From NCBI GenBank assembly GCA_023101885.1, contig JALPQD010000404.1:1580470-1644469 (forward strand): 64,000 nt of DNA, given 5' to 3'. The DNA comes from Typhlomys cinereus. Lineage: Eukaryota > Chordata > Mammalia > Rodentia > Platacanthomyidae. The notes below the pieces were generated by a model. That model was not told the DNA's origin, did no database searches, and saw nothing but the letters and a program-made list of their open reading frames with translations. Both the position numbers and the translations under genes were made by a program. Every line of letters starts with the position of its first letter. Positions within the stretch are counted from its first letter, which is position 1. Below, piece after piece: positions 12,131 to 23,628 of this stretch.

Positions 12131-12440
12131 AGATTCCTTACTCAGGATCGTCCTGAGAATCAGGGTGTCCTCCTGGACCACAAGTGCTCTGGGTCGGCAG
12201 GTGGGCGGGGCAGAGGGGCTGAGGGCTATGGTAGTGTGCTTCACCTGGGGCCTAGGGGCCCACCCAAGCCTAGGGCAACTTGGGTGCTGCTCCGGCTGGC
12301 TCATGGGAGGAGCTGGGACTAGTGGGTGACCTGGGGGCTAGTGGGATTTACCTGTGAAACATATTGTCCTCCCTGGACTGGGAGCAGCCAAGCATCCCCA
12401 GCAGGCAAGCAAGCAGAAGGGGCAGGAGGGTGATGGTGAT
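12131..12440 (-). promoter_or_regulatory. L1 5' UTR-like GC-rich segment
   Basis: About 310 bases, much richer in G and C than anything around it, lie at the 5' end of the L1 (-) and abut its target-site duplication. On the - strand it shares phrases such as cccctaggcccc, aggtcaccca and agctcctccca with the region before ORF1 in the L1 at 33.96-34.75 kb. L1 5' UTRs carry the internal promoter, so this piece may keep part of one. Confidence 0.65.
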
Positions 12441-12970
12441 AGGAAAGAACCAAATCTCTCCTAAACATTGGCAAACCTGGAATGATCCATCCTCATTAGG
12501 ACACTGAAAACTCTTCCAGTCTTATGGCTCAGGGAAACTTGCAGAAAAGGATGTAATAAGAGTCAAAAAACCTTGAAGAATACTGCTGTCCAAGATACAC
12601 CAAGAACTCATTGGAATGTGAACTATTACCACCAGATCTAAAGAATGGCTGACATATCAACATTCACCCATGAATCAAGAAGGAGGTCATGTGAAACAAC
12701 TACATTTGGAAAGAATGTCTCTGGTATGTACTGGACAAAAGAAGGGGAAATTCTTCTCTTGTGAGTTTGTTCATTGAGGGGCTACTTATACTACCACAGA
12801 GACCTGGTTACCTATGTGCATTGAAATCCACACATACATTTGAAGAGTAGGACAGGAGGGACATGTGTGGGCTAGTGAAGGGAGGGGAAGAGTGAGAGTG
12901 GAGGTTAGTCAATAGGGAGCTGAATAGGGCAAGGAGGGTAATACCCTGTTTATATATGAAAATTTATCAA
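12441..12970 (+). mobile_element. Old L1 3' UTR, right part
   Basis: Continuation of the fragment left of 9222: a stretch like 'ctcagggaaacttgcagaa' (about 12530), a purine-rich segment (12850-12950) and an A-rich end. It was split when the younger L1 (-) inserted. Strongly diverged. Confidence 0.5.
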
Positions 12971-12996
12971 AAAAGGCTTTAAAAATCCTTGTTATG

Positions 12997-13289
12997 GGGC
13001 TAGAGAGGTGGCTCAGGGGTTAAGCCTCTGCCTTGCAGGCAGAAGGTCCTGAGTTCAGATCCCAGACCCCATGTATAGACACAGGGGGAAGCGGGGGTGG
13101 CCTGCGTTTCCGGTCCTGGTAGGGCAGAGCCTGTGAATCCCAGGTCAGAGTAAACAAGGAGGAGGTGGAGGCGTCCATGGTGATTCCCGAATTCATCCGT
13201 GGTTCTACACACACACACACACACCGCACACACACATGCACACACACACACATACACAAACAATTGAACAAATAATAAATAAAAAAAAA
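12997..13289 (+). mobile_element. tRNA-derived SINE with B2-like head
   Basis: Flanked by a perfect 19-base target-site duplication (tttaaaaatccttgttatg) at 12978-12996 and 13290-13308. The head has a pol III A box (tggctcaggggt, 13009-13020) and a B box (gagttcagatccc, 13051-13063). The head resembles muroid B2, but the body (about 13085-13200) does not look like mouse B2. The tail is a CA-rich stretch (13205-13258) plus an A-rich end. The perfect duplication indicates a fairly recent insertion. Confidence 0.88.
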
Positions 13290-13390
13290 TTTAAAAATCC
13301 TTGTTATGGTTCATGAAGTTTTACATGTCTGGTAATTTTACTTATATTGATTTCTCTTTTTTTTTTGGTATACAATAATATTGTGTTCTC

Positions 13391-15200
13391 CAAGCACGAC
13401 CATGTACATAGCAGCACTGTTTACAATAGCAAAGTCATGGAACCTACCCAAATGTCCAACAGTTGACGAGTAGAGAAGGAAAATGTGGTACATTTATACA
13501 ATGGAATACTACTCAGCCATCAAAAATGATGAATTAATACAATTTGCAGGGAAATGGATGGAATTAGAACCTATTATATTGAGTGAAGTATCCCAGAAAC
13601 AGAAAATTAAGCACCGTATATACTCCCTAATAGGTGAGTCCTAGTACCAAATCCACTTAGAGACATCCTCAAGATAAATCTCTGTAATACCTAGAGTAAT
13701 TGCAAAGTTTATAAACAGGAGAGAAGGGGAAGGAGGGCCCTGCCAGAAACAAGGAGAGAAGGGATCATGCTACAGCAGAGATAATAAGCCACCATCAAGG
13801 AGTGCAATTAAATAATGAGACATCTGGTTAAGCTCACGGACTGTCCTTTATGGTCACTTGTAACTGATGGGGTACGATCTTACCAGAAAGGGAGGACATA
13901 CAGTCTGGCAGATAGGAGGTAACCATTTTGTAATGGGAGACTGACCCACCACTCACTGCAGTCTCCTGCTCATATTCCATCTACCTTTGAATCTCAAAAA
14001 AGGCTTTTAAAAATCCTTGTTATGTTTCATGAAGTCCTTATAAAAAGACTCTGTTTTAACAGATTTTTATCTCTGGCTAGGGGGTGACATCCAATACCCA
14101 TTAGGATGGAGCCAAGGGCATTGCAGGAGCAGCAAAACCGAAAAAAAAATCAACAAACCGTAGCTCAGAACATCAGAGACTCTATATCAACTACCTGGAA
14201 TCAGGCCTGCCTAGTCTCTCCCCATCCTGAAGCTCAGGGAAATTTGTGGAAGAGGGGGCAGTAAGATTGTAAGGGCAAAAGGATGGGAGGAGTAATGATA
14301 CGCAAGATACTCCACACAAGTTAGGGCCAAAACAATTATAATAGGACTCTGCATGATCTGCACAATGACTAACATATCATTGATCCCTCAAAGTCTAGCA
14401 TGGACTACAGTCACTAGGATCCTTAGAAACAAGTCACAATAGTGTTCCTATACTGACCCCCCCACACACACACCATGGTCTCTTATTCTTATTCCATCTA
14501 CCTTTGAATCTACTCTTATAATAAGACTCTATTTTAATAGCTTTTTATCTCTGGCCAGGAGGTGACCTCCAATACCCATCAGGATGGAGCCAAGGGCATT
14601 GCAGGAGCAGCAAAACCAAAAAAAAATCAACAAACCATAATTCAGAACATCAGAGACTCTATATCAACTACCTGGAATCAGGCCTGCCTAGTCTCTCCCC
14701 ATCCTGAAGTTCAGGGAAATTTGTGGAAGAGGGGGTGGTAAGACTGTAAGAGCACAAGGATGGGAGGAGTCATGATATGCAAGATACTCCACACAAGTTA
14801 GGGCCGAAGCAATTATAATAGGATTCTGCATGATCTGCACAATGACCAACATATCATTGATCCCTCAAAGTCTAGCATGGATTAAAGGCACTAGGATCCT
14901 TAGAAAGAAGTGATTAACAGTCACAATAGTATTCCTATACTTAAGGAGAACACAGGAAAGAGTTCTAGGAAATGCCACTGAGTCCTTACACCTCATCAGA
15001 GAGGAGGACCCAGAGGAAAGTTTGATGTACACATTAAAGGATGCTTCGGAGATGCTTCAGGAGGCACTGAGAGAAAGGGAGGTAGGGGGGAAAGGAAGGG
15101 GAAAAGGGGGGATGGAGCAGGGAGATCCAAGGAGGGGTGGAGGGAGGGAGGGGACAGGGGTACCTATTACGTTTGTATGAGTGGAAAAATAAATTTAAAA
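13391..15200 (+). mobile_element. 5'-truncated L1 with internal tandem duplication and filler
   Basis: Starts in the last part of ORF2 ([18 protein letters not shown], 13400) and ends with 'tgtatgagtggaaaaataaa' at about 15195. The flanking repeats aatattgtgttctc (13377-13390) and aatactgtgttctc (15201-15214), with one mismatch, are its target-site duplication. The 3' UTR is present twice in tandem: about 13960-14450 and 14451-14935, with equivalent points 478 bases apart. The first copy also holds a ~42-base filler at 13994-14035 that matches DNA flanking the upstream SINE. Confidence 0.88.
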
Positions 15201-15214
15201 AATACTGTGTTCTC

Positions 15215-16892
15215 TTCTGATGAATGTCCATATATTTTTCTAAATTGAAAAAAAGATTTTTTAAAATTTATTTTTTAGTGTTTTGTACATTAATACAGTG
15301 GATTTATGATATTTTCCCACTTAACTCTCCATTATGATCTTCCCTTCTCTTCTCACTACAACTGTTCTTCTTTCCTGCTGTTCTTCCTTTTATTTTCATG
15401 TTTTGTCTTTCTTTTTTTGAATGGATAGGCCAATGAGTTTCATCTGGACTTGCCTTTAATGGAACTACCATTGAAGAAATCACCTTTCCTACCCACTCAT
15501 GAACTCTTGTCTTCAATATAGTTAGTTGGTGAAAAAAGTTAAATACATTTTATCTTTAATTGTTTTAATATATTTCCTAGCCTGTCAATACACAAATTTG
15601 TATATACATGTTTTTAAATAACTTGTATGTGCTTAACACATTTTACTTATATAAAATGCTTTAAATGTTTTTTGTTTTATATTAAGTACTGATTATTCTT
15701 ATGAAATTTTTATAATTGCATATAGATTAGCAATGCATAAATCACTAATATACAAACAAAATTAATACCTTATATTTTCCCCTTATGTAAATGTTACAGA
15801 ATCAGATCCACTGACCTACACTTGATTAAAGACAAACACTGGTTATCTATAATGAAAATCATTAAATGCACATTAAATCATTAAATGCTGTCTGGTCAGC
15901 TGATGCAAAGTTCCCTACCCTTTCTGACCCTTTATTCCTAACAACAGTACATTAATGAGTCCCTTTTTCAAATCAAATTTGTTATTAAAGCTGAATGTTT
16001 TCTTTTGTTTATAAGTCACATATTTTATGAATTCTTCAATTTTATCATATTTCTTCTCCATTTCAGAAAATAATATCCATTTCTGTTAAGACTTCCACAT
16101 TGTGTTTGTATTCTCTCTTGTGTCATCCATCAATGTATAAATGTAAAAAGTCTTATTAGCTCCTGCCTATTTCCTTTTAATGTGCCACTCACAATATTTA
16201 TTTATCATTCTCAAGATTTCAATGTTATGCATAAAGATTATTGAGAATGGTAGCTTACATACTGAAAAATTGATTTAGGATCCACATTCTACTTTTGAGA
16301 CACAATTTGAAAGATAGTTGACTTTCATTAAGTTCCTCAGAATATCTACCATGCAGATACAGAGTAGAGGCTTCCTTCATTGTTGTCATACTTCATTTTA
16401 CAGATGAGGGAAGCTAAGGCCTTTAATAGCATTTAGTACAGCTCATAACTACTGGATTCATATTTTTAAGAAACTTTGATCTCAGAGACCAGATGAAGGC
16501 TACTGTTTACATAGGATCAAGAATGTTACAACGATAGAACATTTGAAACCTTGATGACCTTGATCAGGTGACATTGTTAAAATAAGTCAAAAATAATCTG
16601 GAAGTCAAAAATAATTCATTTTTGCCTGCTGCTTGTCATAGAAATTGGAGGTATCATGCAGGCTATTGGAACAAAAGTCAGTAAAAAAATATGAACTCTG
16701 AACTAATGGAAGTAAAACAACCAGCCTGGACACAAGTACTTACTGGGAAAGTACTGGTATGGATGATATCGCATAGGCAACTTCTTTCTTTTTGGCCAAA
16801 TTTCCAGATTTCAAGAATGGATCATAAACCTGATATGATTAACTAACATAATAACCTACAGATGGGGAAACCATACACCTAAAAATTGTGTT
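15215..16892. other. A/T-rich DNA, no gene seen
   Basis: No coding signal. 15236-15530 may be a diverged retroelement end on the - strand (T-rich start, then a pyrimidine-rich block). 16395-16470 (ttttacagatgagg then 'acagctcataactactgg') resembles an ancient MIR SINE, but is too diverged to be sure. Confidence 0.4.
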
Positions 16893-17580
16893 TTCTTATT
16901 TATGTTTAATTTTCTCCAATTATTCAAGCTAAGTAGGTACCCCAGTCCCCTCCCTCCCTCCATCCTTCCCCAGACCCCCTTGCACCCTCCCTCCTTTTCC
17001 CCTTCCTTTTACTCCCTCCTTGCCCTTCTCACGGTGCTTCCCCCTTCCCCCTCTCATCCCATGGAGCATCCTTCTGTATGAATGCCAAACTTCCCTCTGA
17101 GTGCTCCACTCTCTTTAGGTGTAAGGACTCAGTGGTATTGCCCGGAGCCTTTTCTTGGGCTCCCCTTTAGTATGGGAACACTATTGTGACTGTTAATCCC
17201 TTGCCTCTAAGGATCCTAGTGCCTGTGATCCATACTAGACTTTGTGGGATCATTGACATTTCAGTCATTGTGCAGGTCATGCAAAGTCTGATTATGGTAC
17301 TGTGGTTCTAACTTGTATGGAGCATCTTGCATATCATTGATCCTCCCCATATTTAGGCTTGTACAATCTTGCCACCCCCTCTTCCTTCCACAAGTTTCCC
17401 TGAGCTTTAGGATGGGGAGAGATTTGGCTGGTCTGGTTCCAGGTGATCAACATAGGGTCTCTGGTGTTTCGGTGAAGGTATTTCATTTCTTTAGGGGCTA
17501 TGTTAAATTGAATTGTCTCTCTTCAGAATTTCTCACTTTTTATCTGTGGTATATAGGAAGACCACAGATGTTTGTTAACA
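16893..17580 (-). mobile_element. L1 fragment (3' UTR joined to a piece of ORF2)
   Basis: On the - strand the 3' UTR (17462 to 16893, polypurine tract at 16945-17060 on the opposite strand) has the usual blocks. Directly next to it, 17465-17580 matches the ORF2 segment just after the RT domain, the same segment as 11690-11830. About 1.5 kb of ORF2 between them is absent, so the copy is internally deleted, or two fragments abut. Confidence 0.8.
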
Positions 17581-17585
17581 GGTGA

Positions 17586-19430
17586 GCGTTTCCACGTATT
17601 GCCAGAATTTTCTAAATATAATGCTTATTCATCTACCATATGTTTGCATTCAAATGTGTTAAACATGATGGTATTTATATTGCTATTTGGGAATAGGAGG
17701 ATAATTGCTTTCATGAAAAGTGTATGAAATGATCAGTGTAGAAAATTGACATGTCTCTCTCATTTCAATTATGTTTTCATTGTTGCATATCATTTGTTCT
17801 TATGTGATGCTTCAAACAGGCATTTAAAATACAATGTTCAAATCTGGATGCTTAATGTATCCTTATTCTCATTGCTCTTTGAAGTCTTCAGATTGATTTC
17901 TCCCATTTATGGAATATGTAATCATGATTCTGCTCTTTTATCCCAAATATTCTATGCCCTTGTAGCAAATTTTATTACTTCTTGAGTGTGTGTCATAATT
18001 CTCCAGACAATCCCACCCTTCCTTCTTTTCTCCTGACAACCCTTAATCTTCCTATCCAGAATCCCCATTATTTTTAGATCTTTTCACTTGTGAAGCCACC
18101 TGTGTTCCATCTAGTCTGTCTTTGATGACAAATGCCTGACATGATTCATGCTAAAACATGTATCAGAAGAAAGCACCCTTCTTCTCTTCCCTTATCAGCA
18201 TTAAACCTCATCAATTTCTCAAAGAGGTATGGAGATTATTAAGGTCTTTTTTACTATCAGTTTAAGATGTAAGTAAGACAGACCCTTTCTTGAAATCTTG
18301 TATATGGCAACCCATGCCCAAGAAATAATGTCTTCCCCACTACTCTCCCAGTTTAAATTCTTACAATCATGTCACCCCTTTCCACATTGTTCCCTTCGCT
18401 TTCAGGTGTGGGTAGATGAGGTACATATGCCTGTTTAGGGAAAAGCAGTTCAACAGCATTTATTTCTGCATTTTGGCGGGTTTCAGTGATAAACACCTTC
18501 TATTGTAAAAGAGGTCTTTCACATTGAGCGCTGAGTGCTCTTCCATGGGTATAATTCTGTGGATATAATAACAGATATTTCCGAGGAGTTTGGGGTACTT
18601 TCTTTCCAGCTGAACATTCACAGCCTGCTTTTCTCCTGAGACTCATGTCCTTCCCTTTCTTGGGCTCCTGTTCTAGTTTACAGTAAGAGGGATGTGCTCA
18701 ATTCTGACATGTAGACATGAAAATTCTGTCATAAAGCTGTTGGCTGATTATCATCTTTCTACATAGCAGTACTGTGGTATTCCTACATTAGAGTAGCATT
18801 TCTCCCTCTAATTTTAGTTACATTGACTCCATCTCTGTTATTGCTAAAAGCTCATAATTGTGTAAATGAATCAGATAGATAACTGGCAGGACAACTGTGA
18901 CATGCCAAGGAATTCCCTGAATACTAAACATTCTAGCAAAATCTTCCAGGAAAAACACAAATTCGTTTCACTACTACTATATGACTAAGGAAAATAGAGC
19001 AACAACGTTTCTAAATGAATTACATACTTCTAGGAATGAAGTATCAGTCACTATATGAAATGGAGTTTCAATGATAACAAAACTAGAACTAAGCTGGGAA
19101 AATAAGCTGTGGACAAATTTCGTTATTGAACATGTATCTTTCAACATACACAAAAACATCTTATTTCAGAAATGATCACGGAATAATAACAGATACTCAT
19201 AAATTGCTAGAGAAAAACCAAAATGTACAATTTTAGATATACACATAGTGTTAATCTCAATATTTGACAGAGTAGGTTCTTTTTTTCTGTATGCTGCATG
19301 AAATTCAGGCACTTAAAATTGGCCATAGTTCCTGAGTTTAATATTACCTTGAATATTCAGCCATTAAACAGGCATCAATATTTTCTCCTCCCCAAGTATC
19401 AGGTAAGAGTGCTATGATTCTTCGTGTTTG
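17586..19430. other. Unique-looking A/T-rich DNA
   Basis: No repeat family or gene recognised. The longest open frame (79 codons, 17746-17985 +) has no motif. Confidence 0.5.
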
Positions 19431-19560
19431 GGAAATAAAATTTCTTACATGAACTCAAAGAATTCATGGATACCTCTAAATGACCTGTGAAAGGCTTAGT
19501 CCATTACACAATAGACCAGGCAAAGTCAAACGAAATCCCACCCCTTTTTCTGAGTTCTTA
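19430..19560 (+). mobile_element. Possible old L1 3' UTR fragment
   Basis: The segment with 'ggatacctctaaatgacctg' aligns by eye with 21960-22030 ('ggatacctataaaggacctg'). Both resemble a known old-rodent-L1 3' UTR phrase about 'gacctgcacaa'. Weak evidence. Confidence 0.35.
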
Positions 19561-19711
19561 CATCTAATGAATGCTGGATGAGGGTTTGATACTTCCATGT
19601 GACAACTTAAGAAGTATAAATTAGCCTTTGGCAAACCTTCGAAGAGCTATTTAGTTAAGTCAAGAGTTTGAGGAAAATTTAAGGGCTTTTAAAAGTCCAT
19701 TAACAGTTTTC

Positions 19712-19713
<2 letters not shown>

Positions 19714-19769
<56 letters not shown>
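19714..19769. repeat. (CA)n microsatellite
   Basis: About 55 bases of uninterrupted CA repeats on the + strand. Confidence 0.97.
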
Positions 19770-19789
19770 AGTACTCTAATTTAGTAATA

Positions 19790-21900
19790 AAAACTTGGCC
19801 TCCTGGTAAATATTATTCCTTGAAATGTGCTGGCACCTGCTGGCTGAACAAAGAACAGCACCAAACAATTCTCAATAAGAAAGGCCTTCGTGGTGCTTAG
19901 AATGTGTGTCAGGCCTGAGGAGGACAATTCAGACTTTACTTAAGAAGATCGTGAAGACAAGGCGCAAACAACAGACCAGAGCGAACCCATCACATTTGTT
20001 ATTACAACAAGCAAACCCTCTCTTGCACCACAAGGTTTCCGAATGAGACTAAAACTGTTCTGGACAGCAACTAATTTGTTATTCATCTGCGCTTAAGCAA
20101 AAAAAAAAAAAAAAACCCTCCTTGTTCCTGCTTTCTTATCCCATCCATCTGAGACATGCTCCGGAGTGTGGATGAGGGTTTGATACTTACTTCCTATATT
20201 AATATATGTGCAAAATATGTTTAGATGGATATCAAATAAACTCACAAAAACACAATCCTTTTGCTAAAAACAATTGGAGACAAAGGACGAACAACCACCA
20301 GGTGGTTTGAAAAATCCTTCATCATGTAGTAACAAATTTGGTCATTAGATAGCACCAAAGACCAGACAATAAAAACATTTCACTCCCCATTTTGTACATG
20401 AAGGAGTCTGAAAAACCAATGTGAAAGGGGGGGCTTGTATTCCACCTCATTTTCCTGGAAACTAGAATTAGGGAAATTCCAGGCAAATGGCACCATACTT
20501 AGAAAGATACCTGGGGTTTCACAAACATTTTATGGCCATCATGTATACTACTGCAATTACTATAGTCATTGGGGGGCTTCTCATACATGGTAGGGGTCCA
20601 AAGACCAGAATCACAAGAGAAAGATCCAAAGAATTCACTTCCTGAGATTATGCAGATGGCGAAATCAGGGAAGATGTTGGTAAAGTAGTATAAATGTAGG
20701 GAAAAGGGCAAAGTATTTGCAACTTACCCTAATAAGATGTGAGGACTTTGGAACTCCCTAATATATCAAAGAGGGAGATGGGGGTTTTCTTACTTTTTTG
20801 TTTCATATTTCTTCACTTTGTTTTCATATTCCTCTGCTCTGGATCCTATAATTTTGAAATTGAATCCATTTGTACTCCTTCCTTCCTGTTTAGAGCATCC
20901 ATACTTGCCTTGGATTGGTTGTTACCATGTTGCAGGAAGAGATAGAGTAGACCAGGTGAGCAACCTCTACCCATGCCACTCTACATACTTCATTTTACGA
21001 ATTTGACATACCTATTATTGAAGGACGGTATTGATAAGCATAAATCCTTTGTCATCATTTTCCTATATGTATCTTAATTTTTTTCTTTTAACTTATTGTA
21101 TATTCCAATTTGTTTCTATTTGCCTAGCATTATATGTAATTCATATTAATAGTTTTGTACATGAGTGTAATGGCTTTTATTTGTCTTGATACCACAGTTT
21201 TCACGCACATCTGTTCACCTCTTAACTTGGTATTTTAAAAGATTTTTTTTCCTATGAGGAAATATTTTCCCTAAGATGTAATATATTCCCAACTGATGTT
21301 CTAAAATTCATTTTCATCTGAACTGCTCTAGATGACTAGAATTGCCATTGGGTAGTTCAACTTTTGTATATTCACTAGTTTCATGAGATTTGTTATAATA
21401 TTATTTAAGTTTATGAAACATTGTATTACTGTCCTAGAATAACAGATAGCACACTAAAATTTAACATTCTTAATGAAGACTCACCAACAGTAAGCAAACT
21501 AATTTGGATTCTGCCACATCATTAAGGAAATGATTAAGCCAATGTTTCTCAAAGAACACCATGCTTTCACCAGTATTAATCATTATATGAACATCCATTT
21601 TTCATTACAAAAACCAGAGAAAGGTAGAAAAAGTAAAACTTTACACCAACTTTCTATAATTAACTCTTATCTCTCAACCTGTAAAAACCAGCAGTTCTTA
21701 TTAGAGCAATGATCTAAAGATCATATCAGTAACTTTGGAATATTAGAGAAAAAGAAGTACAGTTATAGATGTAGGCAATAGATTACCCTTCATCAGAGAA
21801 GCTTGTTTGCCATGGGACACACTTACACTGAGACTTGAACTAGAAACCTGAAAATAAGTTGAGTATTAAGTTATGACCTATAAAACACAATTTAGTACTT
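19790..21900. other. Unique-looking DNA, no gene seen
   Basis: About 2.1 kb without a recognisable domain or repeat. It contains a poly(A) run at about 20100-20116 and the second copy of a 20-base direct repeat (20169-20188; the first is at 19575-19594). Open frames of 60-70 codons look random. Confidence 0.5.
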
Positions 21901-22110
21901 CTGTCTCCTGAATTATCATGTAGCTGTGAGACACTGTCCTTGAAATATGAAATGTCCATCGCATTCATGAATGCACAGAATATCTGGATACCTATAAAGG
22001 ACCTGCACAAAACTCAGACCACCAAGGACACAGAACAGACAAGAGGAATGACAAAGCCCCACTATTTGCTGAGTTGAAGCAGTTAACGACTAGATAACGA
22101 TGCTGGAACT
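21900..22110 (+). mobile_element. Possible old L1 3' UTR fragment
   Basis: Contains 'ggacctgcacaaaactcag' in a context like older L1 3' UTRs and like 19430-19560. Very diverged. Confidence 0.35.
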
Positions 22111-22885
22111 GTATTCTTCACAGGTGTAATCAGTTTTAGAATACATAGGATCCAGTAAATAATGCATCACACATGCACCTGCTGTCAATCACATATGCAC
22201 ATGCAATCAATCTTAATCACAATGATTATTCAAAAGATAAATAAGAATATGTGATAAATGTTGAAAAGAGTATGTTTCCAGATTTTGTAGTATAGGATGT
22301 AGAATGTACAGGTGTATATATGACCAAAGTACACCATATATGATTCTAGTTCAAAGCATGAATAATAAATTAATAAACAAAAATTGTATTTTAACAACTA
22401 CTTAAATTTGAAAACTTCATAATTAAAAATCTGTCCTTGGGCACACCTGTGAGACATTATTTAATTAAAGAAAGATGCTGAGCAACATTTGGGGGAATTG
22501 GAAAATACAGCCATAGTGAGTTGAACATTCTAAGATGAAAAAGCACACTGGTTTCAGAAAGGTATAACAAAGACATAGAAAGGCAGGAGCCAGGGAGAAG
22601 ATATGGTCGTTACCATGGTGAATAAGATGGAGGGAACTGGTTAAGGAAGTTGGCATCCTTCTGTGTATTGACCAGACATGCTGGTCTTGTAAGTGACAAT
22701 TGTCTCTCTCAGTAGTCCTGTGAATTTGGGCCTGTTCCCTTAGCCCTTAAACTTAGTGTGGATTTTCCTGCCAACTTGGACAAGGAACTGTAACTAGACA
22801 ACCATAAACCAAAATAAAATCATTTCTTTTAGCTTATTCATCATGAATTTATGGCAGCAATACAGATTAACTGCTAACAGTGAAT
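22110..22885. other. A/T-rich DNA, no gene seen
   Basis: No coding or repeat signal that I can support. Confidence 0.5.
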
Positions 22886-22892
22886 AGTATTC

Positions 22893-22894
<2 letters not shown>

Positions 22895-22935
<41 letters not shown>
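22895..22935. repeat. (GT)n microsatellite
   Basis: About 41 bases of GT repeats inside the old L1. Confidence 0.97.
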
Positions 22936-22936
<1 letters not shown>

Positions 22937-23378
22937 CACATTTTCATTATCCATTCACCTACTGTTGGAAATCTCAGCTGATTGAATATCTTTACAAGTG
23001 TGAATAGAATTGCAATGAACATGGATGTGATTATGTCTCTGTAATAAGATATAATGTTCTTAGGAACAATTCATGAAAGGGATATTTCTGGGATTTTAAA
23101 TTTTGAGCTTTTGTAGGAACCTACACACACACATATTGCCAAAAGGTTTGTATACGTTTGAATTACCACCAGCAATGAATGATGGATTCCTTCACCCTCC
23201 CCACAGCCTCAACAACATTTGTTATTATTTGTGTTTTGAGTTCGGTCATTCTGACTTGGGTGAGATGATAGCTCAGGGTGATTTTAATTTGCATTTCAGT
23301 AATGCCTAAGAAAGTAAAACATTTTTAAAGATATTCATTAGACATTTGAATTTCACCTGACGAAAACTTACTTTTTTT

Positions 23379-23628
23379 AATATGGCAAATTGCATTTATT
23401 TTTTAACCAATTTTTTTTTTTTTTTTTGCTCATACAAACTTAATAGGTACACCGGTCCCCTCCTTCCCTCCACCCCTTCCTGGACACCCTTGCTCCCTCC
23501 CCTCTTTTCCCCTTCCATTCCTCATCTCCCTCCTTATCTCCTAGTGCCTCCTCCCCAGCCCCCCGTCCTTGGAACATCCTTTAATGTGTATGTCAAACTG
23601 TCCTCTGGGTCCTCTCTGATGAGGTGTA
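23379..23628 (-). mobile_element. Short L1 3' end with a 3'-transduced segment
   Basis: The direct repeat gaaaacttacttttttt (23362-23378 and 23629-23645) is the target-site duplication. Reading the - strand: L1 3' UTR (23628 to 23428), a run of 17 A (23427-23411), then 32 bases of non-L1 sequence (23410-23379) with an AATAAA at 23400-23395, then the A-run of the duplication. This is the structure of an L1 transcript that read through its own poly(A) site and used a downstream signal. Confidence 0.82.

Larger units (their letters stand above)
9222..12440 (-). mobile_element. L1 with 5' UTR joined directly to ORF2 (internally deleted or spliced copy)
   Basis: The 17-base direct repeat aggaaagaaccaaatct at 9205-9221 and 12441-12457 is a target-site duplication defining the whole insertion. 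On the - strand it begins with a GC-rich block (12440 to about 12131) resembling the 5' UTR of the L1 at 34 kb. It then switches straight into ORF2 within the RT domain (about 12120), runs to the ORF2 end near 10205, the 3' UTR and an A-tail (T-rich at 9222-9262). The 3' part of the 5' UTR, ORF1 and the endonuclease part of ORF2 are missing. A normal 5'-truncated L1 would lack the 5' UTR. Confidence 0.88.

Noticed and set aside
13009..13063. tRNA gene
   Set aside because: A and B boxes are present, but the cloverleaf is not, and the sequence belongs to a SINE with target-site duplications. The same holds for 26994-27052.
13000..13271. Two overlapping - strand open frames starting in the CA tract
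   Set aside because: They lie entirely in the SINE and its CA-rich tail; translation of simple repeats, not a gene.
20739..21006. Hydrophobic 62-68-codon frames as small membrane proteins
   Set aside because: Overlapping frames in a T-rich stretch; hydrophobicity follows from base composition.
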